13,129 bases of DNA from Clostridia bacterium (GTDB lineage: Bacteria; Aerophobota; Aerophobia; Aerophobales; AE-B3A). This document shows positions 6,274 to 13,129 of this stretch, piece by piece. Numbering within the stretch: the stretch's first letter is position 1; each line of letters begins with the position of its first letter. Below the pieces are notes generated by a model. The model ran no database searches, was not told the origin of the DNA, and was given only the letters and a program-made list of their open reading frames with translations. A program made the position numbers and the translations under genes. The stretch lies in NCBI GenBank assembly GCA_009618505.1, contig WJOQ01000247.1, forward strand, positions 1-13,129, read 5' to 3'.

Positions 6274-6281
6274 TAAAAAAT
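6274..6281. repeat. Target-site duplication, right copy (TAAAAAAT)
   Basis: Exact repeat of 2931-2938, directly next to the right terminal repeat; see the left copy. Confidence 0.9.
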
Positions 6282-6292
6282 TGGCAACGATT

Positions 6293-6368
6293 GGGGATGT
6301 AGCTCAGCGGGTAGAGCGCTTGCTTCGCATGCAAGAGGCCGGGGGTTCGAATCCCCCCATCTCCACCA
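6293..6368 (+). tRNA. tRNA-Ala (anticodon CGC)
   Basis: A complete 76-base cloverleaf. The acceptor stem GGGGATG pairs with CATCTCC and contains the G3:U70 wobble that identifies alanine tRNAs. The D-arm has AGCTCAGCGGGTAGAG. The anticodon stem-loop CTTGC-TTCGCAT-GCAAG gives anticodon CGC, reading GCG. The T-arm is GGGGG-TTCGAAT-CCCCC. Discriminator A and an encoded CCA end the gene. It starts 19 bp outside the transposon end, which probably cut it off from its own promoter at 2890-2917. Whether it is still well expressed depends on readthrough or on the outward TATAAT of the transposon end. It converges with the purF-like gene, whose stop is 33 bp away. Confidence 0.97.
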
Positions 6369-6401
6369 TAACTCGTATCTCGTTGTTCAGATTCATCCTG
6401 T

Positions 6402-7733
6402 CTATTGCATTACTGGCTCACCAAAGCAGGCTAAACACAGGTCTGATCTCGTTAGTTTAGAATTTTTTGTCACTGCATCTACAAAGTCGTCTAAGGTATT
6501 GTATTTTAGAGAATCCGCACCAATGTATTTTCTCAGGCCTTCTCTTGTAAAATTCTTTGTTGCCAGTTCTTCGTACGACCTTGTAGCTCTATCATAGGGA
6601 CATGGCGCTTCTAATGGAGGACAAGAAATTCTCACATGCACTTCCCTTGCTCCAGCCTCTTTTAGCTCTCTGACTTTGTTCCTTATCTGGGTTCCCCTGA
6701 CAATAGAATCATCAACCAAAATTATCCTTTTTCCTTTTATGACTTCATTAATTGTTGAGAGTTTTCTTCTTGCTATTTCATCTCTAGTTTTTTGATCAGG
6801 TGGGGTATAACTTCTTCCCAGGAATCTATCTATAAGGAAAACATATTTATAGATTAAGCCAGATTCCTCCTGATAACCCAGTGCATGACCAATGCCTGAA
6901 AGTGGGACTGCTGCAACTAAATCAGCTCCTACGTTGTCGTTCCTTGCTAAAGCTCTCCCCGCGTTATTTCTTGCTGTAATAATTGGAATTCCCTCCATGA
7001 CAGAATCTATGCTAGCTGTATAACCCCATTCAAATATACAATGGGCCTTTTTTTTGCTTTCTAATCTCTTGACCGTGCTGAAGCCATCCTTGTTTATTAA
7101 AACAATCTCTCCCGCCTCTAGATCCCTTATGTTTGCATTCAATCCGGTATAATCAAGTGCACGCGATTCAGAAGCGACCGCATATTTTCCATCATTTTCA
7201 CCTATGATAAGTGGCTTACGTGCAAAGGGGTCTCTGGCAGCATATACCCCATCTTCAGTTAACACTACTAAAGAAAAAGAACCTTTGACTTTTTCTGCTA
7301 ATCGTGAAATACCTTCCAGGAAATCTTTTCCTTGCGCCACTAATTTTGTCAAAATCTCAACATCGTGGTCTGTAAAAAAGGAATGGCCTTGGCTCCATAA
7401 TTCTTCTCTTAGCTCCTGGGCATTGATTATGTTCCCATTATATGCCAAGGCGAATTTGCCTAATCTACAATCTGCGAAAAAAGGCTGGGGATCTTCTGCA
7501 CTTGCATGACCTATCCCTAGATTCCCCTCAAGTTTTTCTAATAGTTCTTTCGTGAAACTCTGTTCGACATGTTGCGGCTTGGTAATTAGTTGTAAACTGT
7601 TTTTATTTTTATTATATGTAGCTATACCACCATATTGTTCGCCGCGGTGTTGCAAGGCATGGATTCCCATTTTTATGCAATAACTACAACTCATCGGAGA
7701 ATAAACCCCAAAAACACCACAATTTTCACGCAT
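6402..7733 (-). CDS. purF: Divergent PurF-type amidophosphoribosyltransferase
   Basis: A 443-residue protein with the PurF layout: N-terminal Ntn-type glutaminase, C-terminal phosphoribosyltransferase. PurF makes phosphoribosylamine from PRPP and glutamine, the first step of purine synthesis. Cys5 (E-N-C-G-V-F-G) would be the nucleophile after removal of a four-residue leader. A-L-Q-H-R-G follows at 26-31 and A-Y-N-G-N at 97-101. The PRPP loop I-I-L-V-D-D-S-I-V-R-G-T is at 337-348. Cys232, Cys378, Cys433 and Cys436 match the iron-sulfur ligands of the Bacillus-type enzyme. Several normally strict motifs differ: Q-E-S after QHRG is E-Q-Y, the R-Y-S-T segment after G-H is replaced by A-S-A-E-D, N-R-Y-V-G-R-T is D-R-F-L-G-R-S, and the G-I-D-T segment is missing. 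It may be a specialised PurF or a paralogue with another acceptor. It is transcribed from its own promoter, divergent to dnaX. Confidence 0.8.
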   Translation of the reverse strand: MRENCGVFGVYSPMSCSYCIKMGIHALQHRGEQYGGIATYNKNKNSLQLITKPQHVEQSFTKELLEKLEGNLGIGHASAEDPQPFFADCRLGKFALAYNGNIINAQELREELWSQGHSFFTDHDVEILTKLVAQGKDFLEGISRLAEKVKGSFSLVVLTEDGVYAARDPFARKPLIIGENDGKYAVASESRALDYTGLNANIRDLEAGEIVLINKDGFSTVKRLESKKKAHCIFEWGYTASIDSVMEGIPIITARNNAGRALARNDNVGADLVAAVPLSGIGHALGYQEESGLIYKYVFLIDRFLGRSYTPPDQKTRDEIARRKLSTINEVIKGKRIILVDDSIVRGTQIRNKVRELKEAGAREVHVRISCPPLEAPCPYDRATRSYEELATKNFTREGLRKYIGADSLKYNTLDDFVDAVTKNSKLTRSDLCLACFGEPVMQ

Positions 7734-7847
7734 TTCTACCCCCCAATCTTATATTGGCTATCAATTATATTTATCGGACCTACCATAGCAGTGCACAGAC
7801 TCTATGTGTCTTTGGTTGCAGTTCCTATGGGTACGTTTGGTACATTT

Positions 7848-7876
7848 AATCTACTCCAGACCTCAGCATTTGTCAA
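7848..7876 (-). promoter_or_regulatory. Promoter of the purF-like gene
   Basis: Reading leftward, TTGACA (7876-7871), 17 bases, TAGATT (7853-7848). The leader of about 107 bases before the ATG at 7733 shows no purine- or PRPP-riboswitch motif that I can recognise. The -35 box forms one arm of an inverted repeat (TGTCAATT, five bases, AATTGACA; 7871-7891) whose other arm is the dnaX -35 box. Confidence 0.65.
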
Positions 7877-7885
7877 TTTTTCTAA

Positions 7886-7913
7886 TTGACATTCGGCACT
7901 TCTAAGGTAAAAT
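7886..7913 (+). promoter_or_regulatory. Promoter of the dnaX-ybaB-recR operon
   Basis: TTGACA (7886-7891), 16 bases, TAAAAT (7908-7913), with a likely start near 7920 and a short leader. Ribosome site AAGGGAG at 7929-7935 precedes the ATG at 7943 by seven bases. It is back-to-back with the purF-like promoter. Confidence 0.7.
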
Positions 7914-7942
7914 GTAAGAGATACGGAAAAGGGAGCTAAGTT

Positions 7943-9607
7943 ATGGCCTATCAAGTCTTATCCAGAAAGTGGCGACCTCAGCTATTTGAGGAAATTGTAG
8001 GACAAGACCATATAGTACGCACTTTGAAAAATGCCATATCTCTGGAACGTATAGCTCATGCTTATCTATTTGCCGGAATGAGAGGAACAGGAAAAACCTC
8101 CACGGCACGAATTCTTGCCAAAGCCTTAAACTGCAAAAATGGCCCCACAATCTCTCCCTGCAATCAATGTGACAACTGTCAGGAAATAATGAGGAGTGAG
8201 TCATTGGATGTTCTGGAAATAGATGGCGCATCTAACCGAGGAATTGATGAGATAAGGGAGTTGCGGGAAAAAGCAAGATTTTCTCCGGCTAAGGCCAGGT
8301 TCAAAATCTATATTATAGATGAGGTTCATATGCTCACCAATCCTGCTTTTAATGCTCTTCTTAAAATTCTGGAAGAGCCACCTCCTTATATAATTTTTAT
8401 ATTTGCTACCACTGATCCTCACAAGCTTCTTCCTACTATTATTTCTCGCTGCCAGAGATTTGACTTAAGAAAAATACCTACTCCTAAGATACTGACTCGC
8501 TTACAGCAAATAGTAGAAAAAGAGAAAATTTCCACAGACAAAGAAGCTCTTACTCTAATTGCTGAAGAAGCAGAAAACAGTATGCGAGATGGAGAAAAAA
8601 TTCTTGACCAAACTGTTTCTTATGCTGAGGGAAAAATAACGGAAAAAGATGTAGTTGACATTCTGGGAATAGTGGAAAAAAGATATATATTCCAACTTAC
8701 ACAAAATATATTAGAAAAAAATCCTTTGGCCAATATAGAATTAATTAATCAATTACTCGAGGAAGGAAGAGATCCAAACTGGCTTATTAGAGGGTGGCGA
8801 AAGTGGTTCAGGGATTTAGTAATTCTTAAAATGGGAGGAAATAGTTTTCTATTTCTTTCTCCTTCAGAAAAAAAAGAAGCAGAAAAACAATCTTCTCTCT
8901 TTACCCTAGCCCAACTAATTCATTTCATGGATTTACTTTCGCAGACCAGACAGAAACTTGCCTTTTCTTCCCAGCCACAAATTGACCTGGAATTGCTGCT
9001 AGTAGAACTTTCTTCTGATTTTGACATAGACACCTCAAATTCCAGGGAACCGGAATTAATGAAAATTTATCAAAAGATACTAAACCTGGAACAAAGGTTG
9101 AGCTTAAAATCCTCTCTCCCTGAAACAGAAAAAAAAGAAAAACCTAAAGTTAAAACTTATTTGGCAAAAGAAGAGAAGGAGAAAGAGCCCACCCTTAAAG
9201 AGACAAGCGCAGTAAAACAAGAAGTGGAAGAGAAAGAAAGCAATGACAATGAATTTTTTGAAAAGTGGCCTTTAATAGTAAAGGAGATAGGTAAAAAGAA
9301 AAAGACTCTGGGTACCTGGCTACAAAAGGCTACTCTCTTAAAGGTAGAAAAAGACTTAGCTACCCTGAGCTTAAAAAATGGATTTCACCAGGAAACCTTA
9401 ACCAAAAATAGCAATCTATACCTGATAGAGGAGACAATCAAAGAGTTTTTATCTTACCCTTTTCATCTTAAATATATTGTAGAAAAAGGTAAAGAAAAAG
9501 ACAAACCGAAAAAGACATCTTCCTCTAGTTCAGAGTGGAGTGAGCTTATAACTAAAGCTATGGATGTTTTTGAAGGAGAAATAGTAGAGGGAAAAACAAG
9601 GAGGTAA
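7943..9607 (+). CDS. dnaX: DNA polymerase III subunit gamma/tau
   Basis: A 554-residue clamp-loader ATPase that loads the sliding clamp at replication forks. The Walker A loop GMRGTGKT is at residues 45-52, the zinc-binding cysteines are 64, 73, 76 and 79, the Walker B D-E-V-H is at 126-129, and the sensor S-R-C is at 168-170. Domain III runs to about residue 365. A Lys/Glu-rich linker (about 390-440) follows, then a C-terminal tau-specific domain. A run of eight adenines at 9129-9136 (codons 396-398), just after domain III, could allow slippage. A shift of -1 would add about 27 codons before a stop, and +1 about 5, giving a gamma-like short form; this is inference. It is the first gene of the operon and ends 5 bp before ybaB. 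Confidence 0.97.
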   Translation: MAYQVLSRKWRPQLFEEIVGQDHIVRTLKNAISLERIAHAYLFAGMRGTGKTSTARILAKALNCKNGPTISPCNQCDNCQEIMRSESLDVLEIDGASNRGIDEIRELREKARFSPAKARFKIYIIDEVHMLTNPAFNALLKILEEPPPYIIFIFATTDPHKLLPTIISRCQRFDLRKIPTPKILTRLQQIVEKEKISTDKEALTLIAEEAENSMRDGEKILDQTVSYAEGKITEKDVVDILGIVEKRYIFQLTQNILEKNPLANIELINQLLEEGRDPNWLIRGWRKWFRDLVILKMGGNSFLFLSPSEKKEAEKQSSLFTLAQLIHFMDLLSQTRQKLAFSSQPQIDLELLLVELSSDFDIDTSNSREPELMKIYQKILNLEQRLSLKSSLPETEKKEKPKVKTYLAKEEKEKEPTLKETSAVKQEVEEKESNDNEFFEKWPLIVKEIGKKKKTLGTWLQKATLLKVEKDLATLSLKNGFHQETLTKNSNLYLIEETIKEFLSYPFHLKYIVEKGKEKDKPKKTSSSSSEWSELITKAMDVFEGEIVEGKTRR

Positions 9608-9612
9608 TCTTA

Positions 9613-9945
9613 ATGATAATGGATATGGCAAAGCTATTGAGACAATTTCAAAAAATGCAGGGAGATATGAAAAAAATACAGAAAGAGATAGCCAAAGAAA
9701 AAGTCACTGGCTCCAGTGGGGGAGGAATGGTCGAGGTAACTATAAACGGAAAGCTGGAAGTCGTTGATATAAAAATAGAGAAAAAGCTAATGGAAGAAAA
9801 AGATAAAGAAATGTTAGAGGACCTTGTTCTAGCAGCAGTAAATAAAGCGCTCCTCAAAGCACAGCAGTTAACCAAGGAAAGAATGGGGCGACTTGCAGGA
9901 GGGCTAAATATTCCTGGAATAGATATTCCTGGGATGCTCGGTTAA
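9613..9945 (+). CDS. ybaB: YbaB/EbfC family nucleoid-associated protein
   Basis: A 110-residue protein with the typical layout: a coiled N-terminal helix (M-A-K-L-L-R-Q-F-Q-K-M-Q-G-D-M-K-K-I-Q-K-E-I), a Gly-rich turn G-S-S-G-G-G-M-V-E-V-T-I-N-G-K, a V-V-D-I-K-I strand, and a second long helix. It ends in G-L-N-I-P-G-I-D-I-P-G-M, the usual family tail. Members form tweezer-like dimers that bind DNA. The ribosome site AAGGAGG overlaps the dnaX stop, so translation is likely coupled. The dnaX-ybaB-recR order is conserved in many bacteria. A second ATG two codons in (M-D-M-A-K) could be the real start. Confidence 0.96.
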   Translation: MIMDMAKLLRQFQKMQGDMKKIQKEIAKEKVTGSSGGGMVEVTINGKLEVVDIKIEKKLMEEKDKEMLEDLVLAAVNKALLKAQQLTKERMGRLAGGLNIPGIDIPGMLG

Positions 9946-9951
9946 ACTTCT

Positions 9952-10554
9952 ATGTATTCAGTAAATTCTGTAAATAGATTAATCGGGGAATTCAATAAAC
10001 TCCCTGGAATAGGTGAGAAGACTGCTCAACGGCTCTCTTTTTTCATACTGAAGCAACCCAAGGAAATAGCTCTTAGGCTGGCCGAATCCATTAAGGAAGT
10101 TAAGGAGAAGGTAAGATACTGTTCTATCTGTGCAAACTTTACCGAGGAAGACCCCTGCCGCATCTGCCAGGATAAAAGAAGAGACAGAGCTATCCTCTGT
10201 GTGGTAGAAGGCCCAGAAGATGTGTCTCTCTTAGAGAGAATGGGCAAATTCAAGGGAGTATACCATGTATTGGGAGGAGCTATTTCTCCCCTTAAGGGGG
10301 TAAGACCTGAAGATATTAATATTAAGAGCCTTTTAAAAAGAATTAAACAAGAGGAGATTAGAGAAGTTATCCTGGCTACCGATCCCAATGTAGAGGGAGA
10401 AACAACGGCTATTTATGTCTCTAAATTACTTTTCCCCTTCAAAATAAAGATTACTCGCCTCGCCTACGGTCTTCCTGCCGGGGGAGATCTGGAATTTGCT
10501 GACGAAGTAACCCTCTGGGAATCTTTAGATGGAAGACGGGAAGTGCATCCTTAA
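9952..10554 (+). CDS. recR: Recombination mediator RecR
   Basis: A 200-residue, full-length RecR, the ring protein that with RecO loads RecA on SSB-coated gaps. The helix-hairpin-helix L-P-G-I-G-E-K-T-A-Q-R-L is at residues 17-28. The zinc finger uses Cys57, Cys60, Cys69 and Cys72. The Toprim domain has E-G-P-E-D (86-90) and A-T-D-P-N-V-E-G-E-T-T-A (142-153). The C-terminal Y-G-L-P-A-G-G-D-L-E-F-A-D-E-V-T-L segment closes the ring. The gene starts 6 bp after ybaB with only a weak ribosome site, so translation probably depends on coupling. It ends the operon; I see no clear hairpin-plus-U terminator in the 39 bp before the convergent methyltransferase gene. Confidence 0.97.
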   Translation: MYSVNSVNRLIGEFNKLPGIGEKTAQRLSFFILKQPKEIALRLAESIKEVKEKVRYCSICANFTEEDPCRICQDKRRDRAILCVVEGPEDVSLLERMGKFKGVYHVLGGAISPLKGVRPEDINIKSLLKRIKQEEIREVILATDPNVEGETTAIYVSKLLFPFKIKITRLAYGLPAGGDLEFADEVTLWESLDGRREVHP

Positions 10555-10593
10555 TAAATGGATGGAAGATTCTACGGGTATAAATTTTTCTCA

Positions 10594-12057
10594 CTAACTT
10601 TTGGTAATCCTTTTTAAAACCCTTCTTTGAGCTTCTCCAGCAAACTTATCTAACTCTTCACACAAATCTGAACAAAGATATTGAGGGTGATATTCTTTTA
10701 GAATGCGCCTTGCTTCTTCATTAGCCTTCTGCCTCATAGATATTTTCCCCTCAGCTTCCCAATTTAACCACTTATTTCTATTTGTTAGTCGTGGAAACCA
10801 TTCCACCTTACGAAAATTTTTGAGAGTGTGTTCATGGGTAAGGAAATTCCCTCCCGGCCCCACCTCTTTTATGACATCCATGGCCAGTGTTTCTGAGTTC
10901 ACTTCCATACCCTGAAGTATGCGAAAAGTAGCTCCCAGAATCTCATTATCAATTACACATTGTTCATAACTGGCAAGAAGCATCTGCTCGATCATACCTA
11001 TAGAAAGATGGATAAAATTAACCCCGGATAAAGCACAGGACAAAACCTGCAAGGCTCTTTCATAGCCTGCTTGGGCATCGGGAATTTTGGCATCAATCCC
11101 TGTCCCACCCTGGAAGGGAAGATTATAGAAATGAGCAACCTGGGCTGTAGCTGCATGTAAAAGACATGTTTCCGGAGCTGCACCTGAGTAATTGCCAGTC
11201 TTCATATCCATAATTCCTGAGGCAATAGCATAAATACAGGGTGTACCTGAATTTACCAGTTGAGCTAAAGTTATACCACAGAGAACATTGGCATTTTGTT
11301 CCACCAAAGTTCCAGCAAGGGTAACCGGGCTGGTTGCGCCCGGTTGAGCATCAACCTCCACATATACAGGTATACCACACTTTGCTGATTCCATTAGCAC
11401 TTCCGCCATTTGCGCTGGATGAGTAAGAGGACTAACCATGCAAACGACCTCTGTAAAAATAGGCATTTCCTTCACCTCTCTCTTGCTTCCTGAAATCAAA
11501 GAAGCCATTTCAACTTGATCTTGCACGTCTCTTGCATCCTCAGCTTGAGAATAATAGTTCCGAGAAGTGTTCTTCATCACCGTGGCGAAAAGTCGCCGGC
11601 AAAAACCCGGCTGAGGTATATCCTGGGGATTGACAATTCCATGCATTATATGAAGATTCTCCAGGGCATCCTGAAGCCTGGTAAGATCAACTAAATCCTG
11701 TAAAGTCGCTGGACGACGTTTCCCATCTAAATCAAGGACGAATAAAGCCGATGAGCCTCCTATGGTATATACATTTTGAGTATTTACCTGAATATTGAAC
11801 TCTGGCTTCCTTCCATAAAGGGTGAACCTGGAAGGAGCACTCTGAAGAGCTTTCCTTAATACATATTCAGGAATTGTAACTATCCTTTTATCAAAATCAA
11901 CATTGCAGCCACAATCAGCCATTAGCTCCAGAGCTGGCCTATACTCAACTCTTACTCCAATATCCCCTAGAACCTCCAAGGTTGCTTCATGAATATGCTT
12001 GATTTGATCATCAGTAAGAACCTTATATTGTCCACCTTTTAGTTCTCGAATGGCCAT
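10594..12057 (-). CDS. MttB-superfamily (non-pyrrolysine) methylamine/betaine:corrinoid methyltransferase
   Basis: A 487-residue protein of the trimethylamine methyltransferase superfamily (COG5598). N-terminus: L-T-D-D-Q-I-K-H-I-H-E-A-T-L-E-V-L-G-D-I-G-V-R-V. Barrel segments include Y-T-I-G-G-S-S-A-L and Y-S-G-A-A-P-E-T. The C-terminal signature is S-Y-E-Q-C-V-I-D-N-E-I-L-G, followed by D-V-I-K-E-V-G-P-G-G-N-F-L-T-H-E-H-T. The frame has no internal TAG, so it lacks the pyrrolysine of true MttB and belongs with the MtgB/MtpB-like enzymes. Those demethylate glycine betaine, proline betaine or other quaternary amines and pass the methyl group to a corrinoid protein. No corrinoid protein gene is visible here. 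Ribosome site GGAG precedes the ATG by five bases. It lies downstream of a sugar isomerase on the same strand. Substrate is unknown. Confidence 0.88.
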   Translation of the reverse strand: MAIRELKGGQYKVLTDDQIKHIHEATLEVLGDIGVRVEYRPALELMADCGCNVDFDKRIVTIPEYVLRKALQSAPSRFTLYGRKPEFNIQVNTQNVYTIGGSSALFVLDLDGKRRPATLQDLVDLTRLQDALENLHIMHGIVNPQDIPQPGFCRRLFATVMKNTSRNYYSQAEDARDVQDQVEMASLISGSKREVKEMPIFTEVVCMVSPLTHPAQMAEVLMESAKCGIPVYVEVDAQPGATSPVTLAGTLVEQNANVLCGITLAQLVNSGTPCIYAIASGIMDMKTGNYSGAAPETCLLHAATAQVAHFYNLPFQGGTGIDAKIPDAQAGYERALQVLSCALSGVNFIHLSIGMIEQMLLASYEQCVIDNEILGATFRILQGMEVNSETLAMDVIKEVGPGGNFLTHEHTLKNFRKVEWFPRLTNRNKWLNWEAEGKISMRQKANEEARRILKEYHPQYLCSDLCEELDKFAGEAQRRVLKRITKS

Positions 12058-12141
12058 TTTTACTCCTTACTATATAACCTTTCTTTTGCAAATGATGCTC
12101 AAAACCTTTGTTTTGGATAGATAATTCCTGAGCCCTCTAAC

Positions 12142-12204
12142 TCAGATAATAAAAGAGTCAATACCAGCTATTTCCCATATAGAGTTGTTAATCCCTAGTT
12201 TCAT
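12142..12204 (-). pseudogene. Remnant start of a second sugar-phosphate isomerase/epimerase gene
   Basis: In the 176-bp gap between the isomerase and methyltransferase genes, a strong ribosome site (AAGGAGG) is followed by the ATG at 12204 and MKLGINNSIWEIAGID, then S-F-I-I and TGA at 12142-12144. The MKLGINNSxWE start is typical of xylose-isomerase-like TIM-barrel proteins, in which a much longer protein should follow. The start lies 29 bp after the stop of the complete isomerase, as expected for the next operon gene. I read it as a gene reduced by deletion to its first 20 codons. A functional 20-residue peptide cannot be excluded. Confidence 0.5.
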
Positions 12205-12233
12205 TCTCTTGTCCTCCTTTTTGCTACTACTAA

Positions 12234-13129
12234 TCAGCTCAAATTTAAGACTTTGTTTTGAAGGTAGGAGAAAATCTTGGGAGTGCTCCTTTCTTTCATT
12301 AATTGAAAAACGTGGGAGGAGTCGATATTTTCCAACAGATGCTCAATGTTTCTCATAAATTCAATACTGGTAGTGAATACCTCTACCGGATTTAGATTTT
12401 TGGGGGAGACATCCATGGCGATCCAGCCCTGGTAGTCATATTCTCTCAAATAGAAGAGTAGTTCCAGGTAATCCCAAAAGTTGACGAACCCGGGAATTAA
12501 ATCCCAGTCCCAATTTCTAAAATTATCGTTGATGTGTAGGTAGAATAGCTTACCTTTGCTAACCAGGAGCGATAGAGATTCAGCCGGATTTTCACCTGCC
12601 TGAAGGGCATGACCTACGTCGAGAGTTATCCCAACATTTTCCCTATCGACCTCATGGCAAAAGTGTAGACTTTTGCCTACTGTCCCTATAATAGTGCGAA
12701 CCACTGGTTCACTCATTTTGTATTCCAGGCTAACTTTAATATCTGACCTATAGTCGGCCACCCTTTTTATTGCCTCAATCAAATTTTTCCAAGTCTCTTG
12801 ATAGTTTACCTGGAAGGGATAATCATGGCCATCATTTAAGAGGCACACGGTAATTAACTTGCAATCCAATTGGTAAGCCCTGTCCATTGCCTGCTCTAGA
12901 ACCTCCTCTGCCTCCCTCCTTGTCTTTTCTGAGTGGGAAGTCAGGGACCCATATGTCCATCGAGGTTCAGCCTTTAAGTTCACGTTAACTGCAGAAACTC
13001 CTAATTTATACTGGCCTATTAAGCTTCTTAACCTCTCAAAGTCACTGAAATCTGATGGGTAAATTACCTCCATCCCTTGGAGTCCCTCTATTTTGGAGGC
13101 TAGCTCGAACTTTTCTTCCAGGGTCCTCT
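12234..13129 (-). CDS. Sugar-phosphate isomerase/epimerase (xylose-isomerase-like TIM barrel), 5' end outside window
   Basis: The frame stays open to the right edge. The first ATG in the window (13073) is preceded in frame by T-L-E-E-K-F-E-L-A-S-K-I-E-G-L-Q-G, typical first-helix sequence of the family, so the true start lies beyond 13129. At least 297 codons are visible. Metal-site candidates of the AP-endonuclease-2/xylose-isomerase-like fold are the Glu in S-L-E-Y-K, Asp and His in T-L-D-V-G-H, and His in Y-L-H-I-N-D-N. The fourth position, often Glu, reads M-D-V-S. It probably isomerises or epimerises a sugar or keto-sugar in the cytoplasm with a divalent metal. Downstream lie a dead isomerase remnant and the methyltransferase gene, all on the same strand. 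Confidence 0.85.
   Translation of the reverse strand, partial: RTLEEKFELASKIEGLQGMEVIYPSDFSDFERLRSLIGQYKLGVSAVNVNLKAEPRWTYGSLTSHSEKTRREAEEVLEQAMDRAYQLDCKLITVCLLNDGHDYPFQVNYQETWKNLIEAIKRVADYRSDIKVSLEYKMSEPVVRTIIGTVGKSLHFCHEVDRENVGITLDVGHALQAGENPAESLSLLVSKGKLFYLHINDNFRNWDWDLIPGFVNFWDYLELLFYLREYDYQGWIAMDVSPKNLNPVEVFTTSIEFMRNIEHLLENIDSSHVFQLMKERSTPKIFSYLQNKVLNLS

Noticed and set aside
7734..7847. Riboswitch in the purF leader
   Set aside because: No purine, guanidine-type or PRPP riboswitch core motifs could be found in the leader by eye.
10594..12057. Pyrrolysine-containing MttB
   Set aside because: The reading frame has no internal TAG, so it belongs to the non-pyrrolysine branch of the superfamily.
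1..13129. CRISPR arrays, rRNA genes or prophage modules
   Set aside because: No regularly spaced direct repeats, rRNA sequence or phage structural genes are seen anywhere in the window.

Overview
The window looks like chromosomal DNA of an uncultured, probably anaerobic, AT-rich bacterium. Strong AGGAGG-type ribosome sites, consensus sigma70-like promoters, a tRNA gene with encoded CCA and the dnaX-ybaB-recR cluster show it is bacterial. A small signal-peptide protein that looks like an outer-membrane barrel hints at a diderm. The mix of ThuA, Gfo/Idh/MocA, an MttB-type methyltransferase and TIM-barrel sugar isomerases is typical of candidate phyla such as Aerophobota, Omnitrophota or Atribacterota, but this placement is a guess.

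Left side (1-2055, + strand): the end of an SDR dehydrogenase, a ThuA-family protein and a Gfo/Idh/MocA oxidoreductase form a likely sugar or polyol oxidation operon. A convergent small exported protein follows (2131-2715, - strand) with its own promoter.

Centre (2931-6281): a transposon of 3335 bp with precise ends. It has perfect 36-bp terminal inverted repeats (2939-2974 and 6238-6273) and a perfect 8-bp target duplication, TAAAAAAT, on both sides. It carries an IS1595/ISXO2-type transposase that was itself broken by a 234-bp element flanked by a 6-bp TGACAG duplication. Next come a truncated DNA-methyltransferase start, a decayed SDH_sah/ClpP-like serine protease piece and a small orphan N-terminus. 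An intact-looking DUF3467-hicA-hicB operon with a structured leader ends the cargo. The transposon sits 19 bp upstream of a tRNA-Ala(CGC) gene and appears to have split that gene from its original promoter.

Right side (6293-10554): tRNA-Ala, then a divergent PurF-type amidophosphoribosyltransferase on the - strand. Back-to-back promoters in one short palindromic region drive purF leftward and dnaX-ybaB-recR rightward (clamp loader, nucleoid-associated protein and recombination mediator).

Far right (10594-13129, - strand): a non-pyrrolysine MttB-superfamily methyltransferase lies downstream of a sugar-phosphate isomerase/epimerase cut by the window edge. Between them is what looks like a dead remnant of a second isomerase gene.
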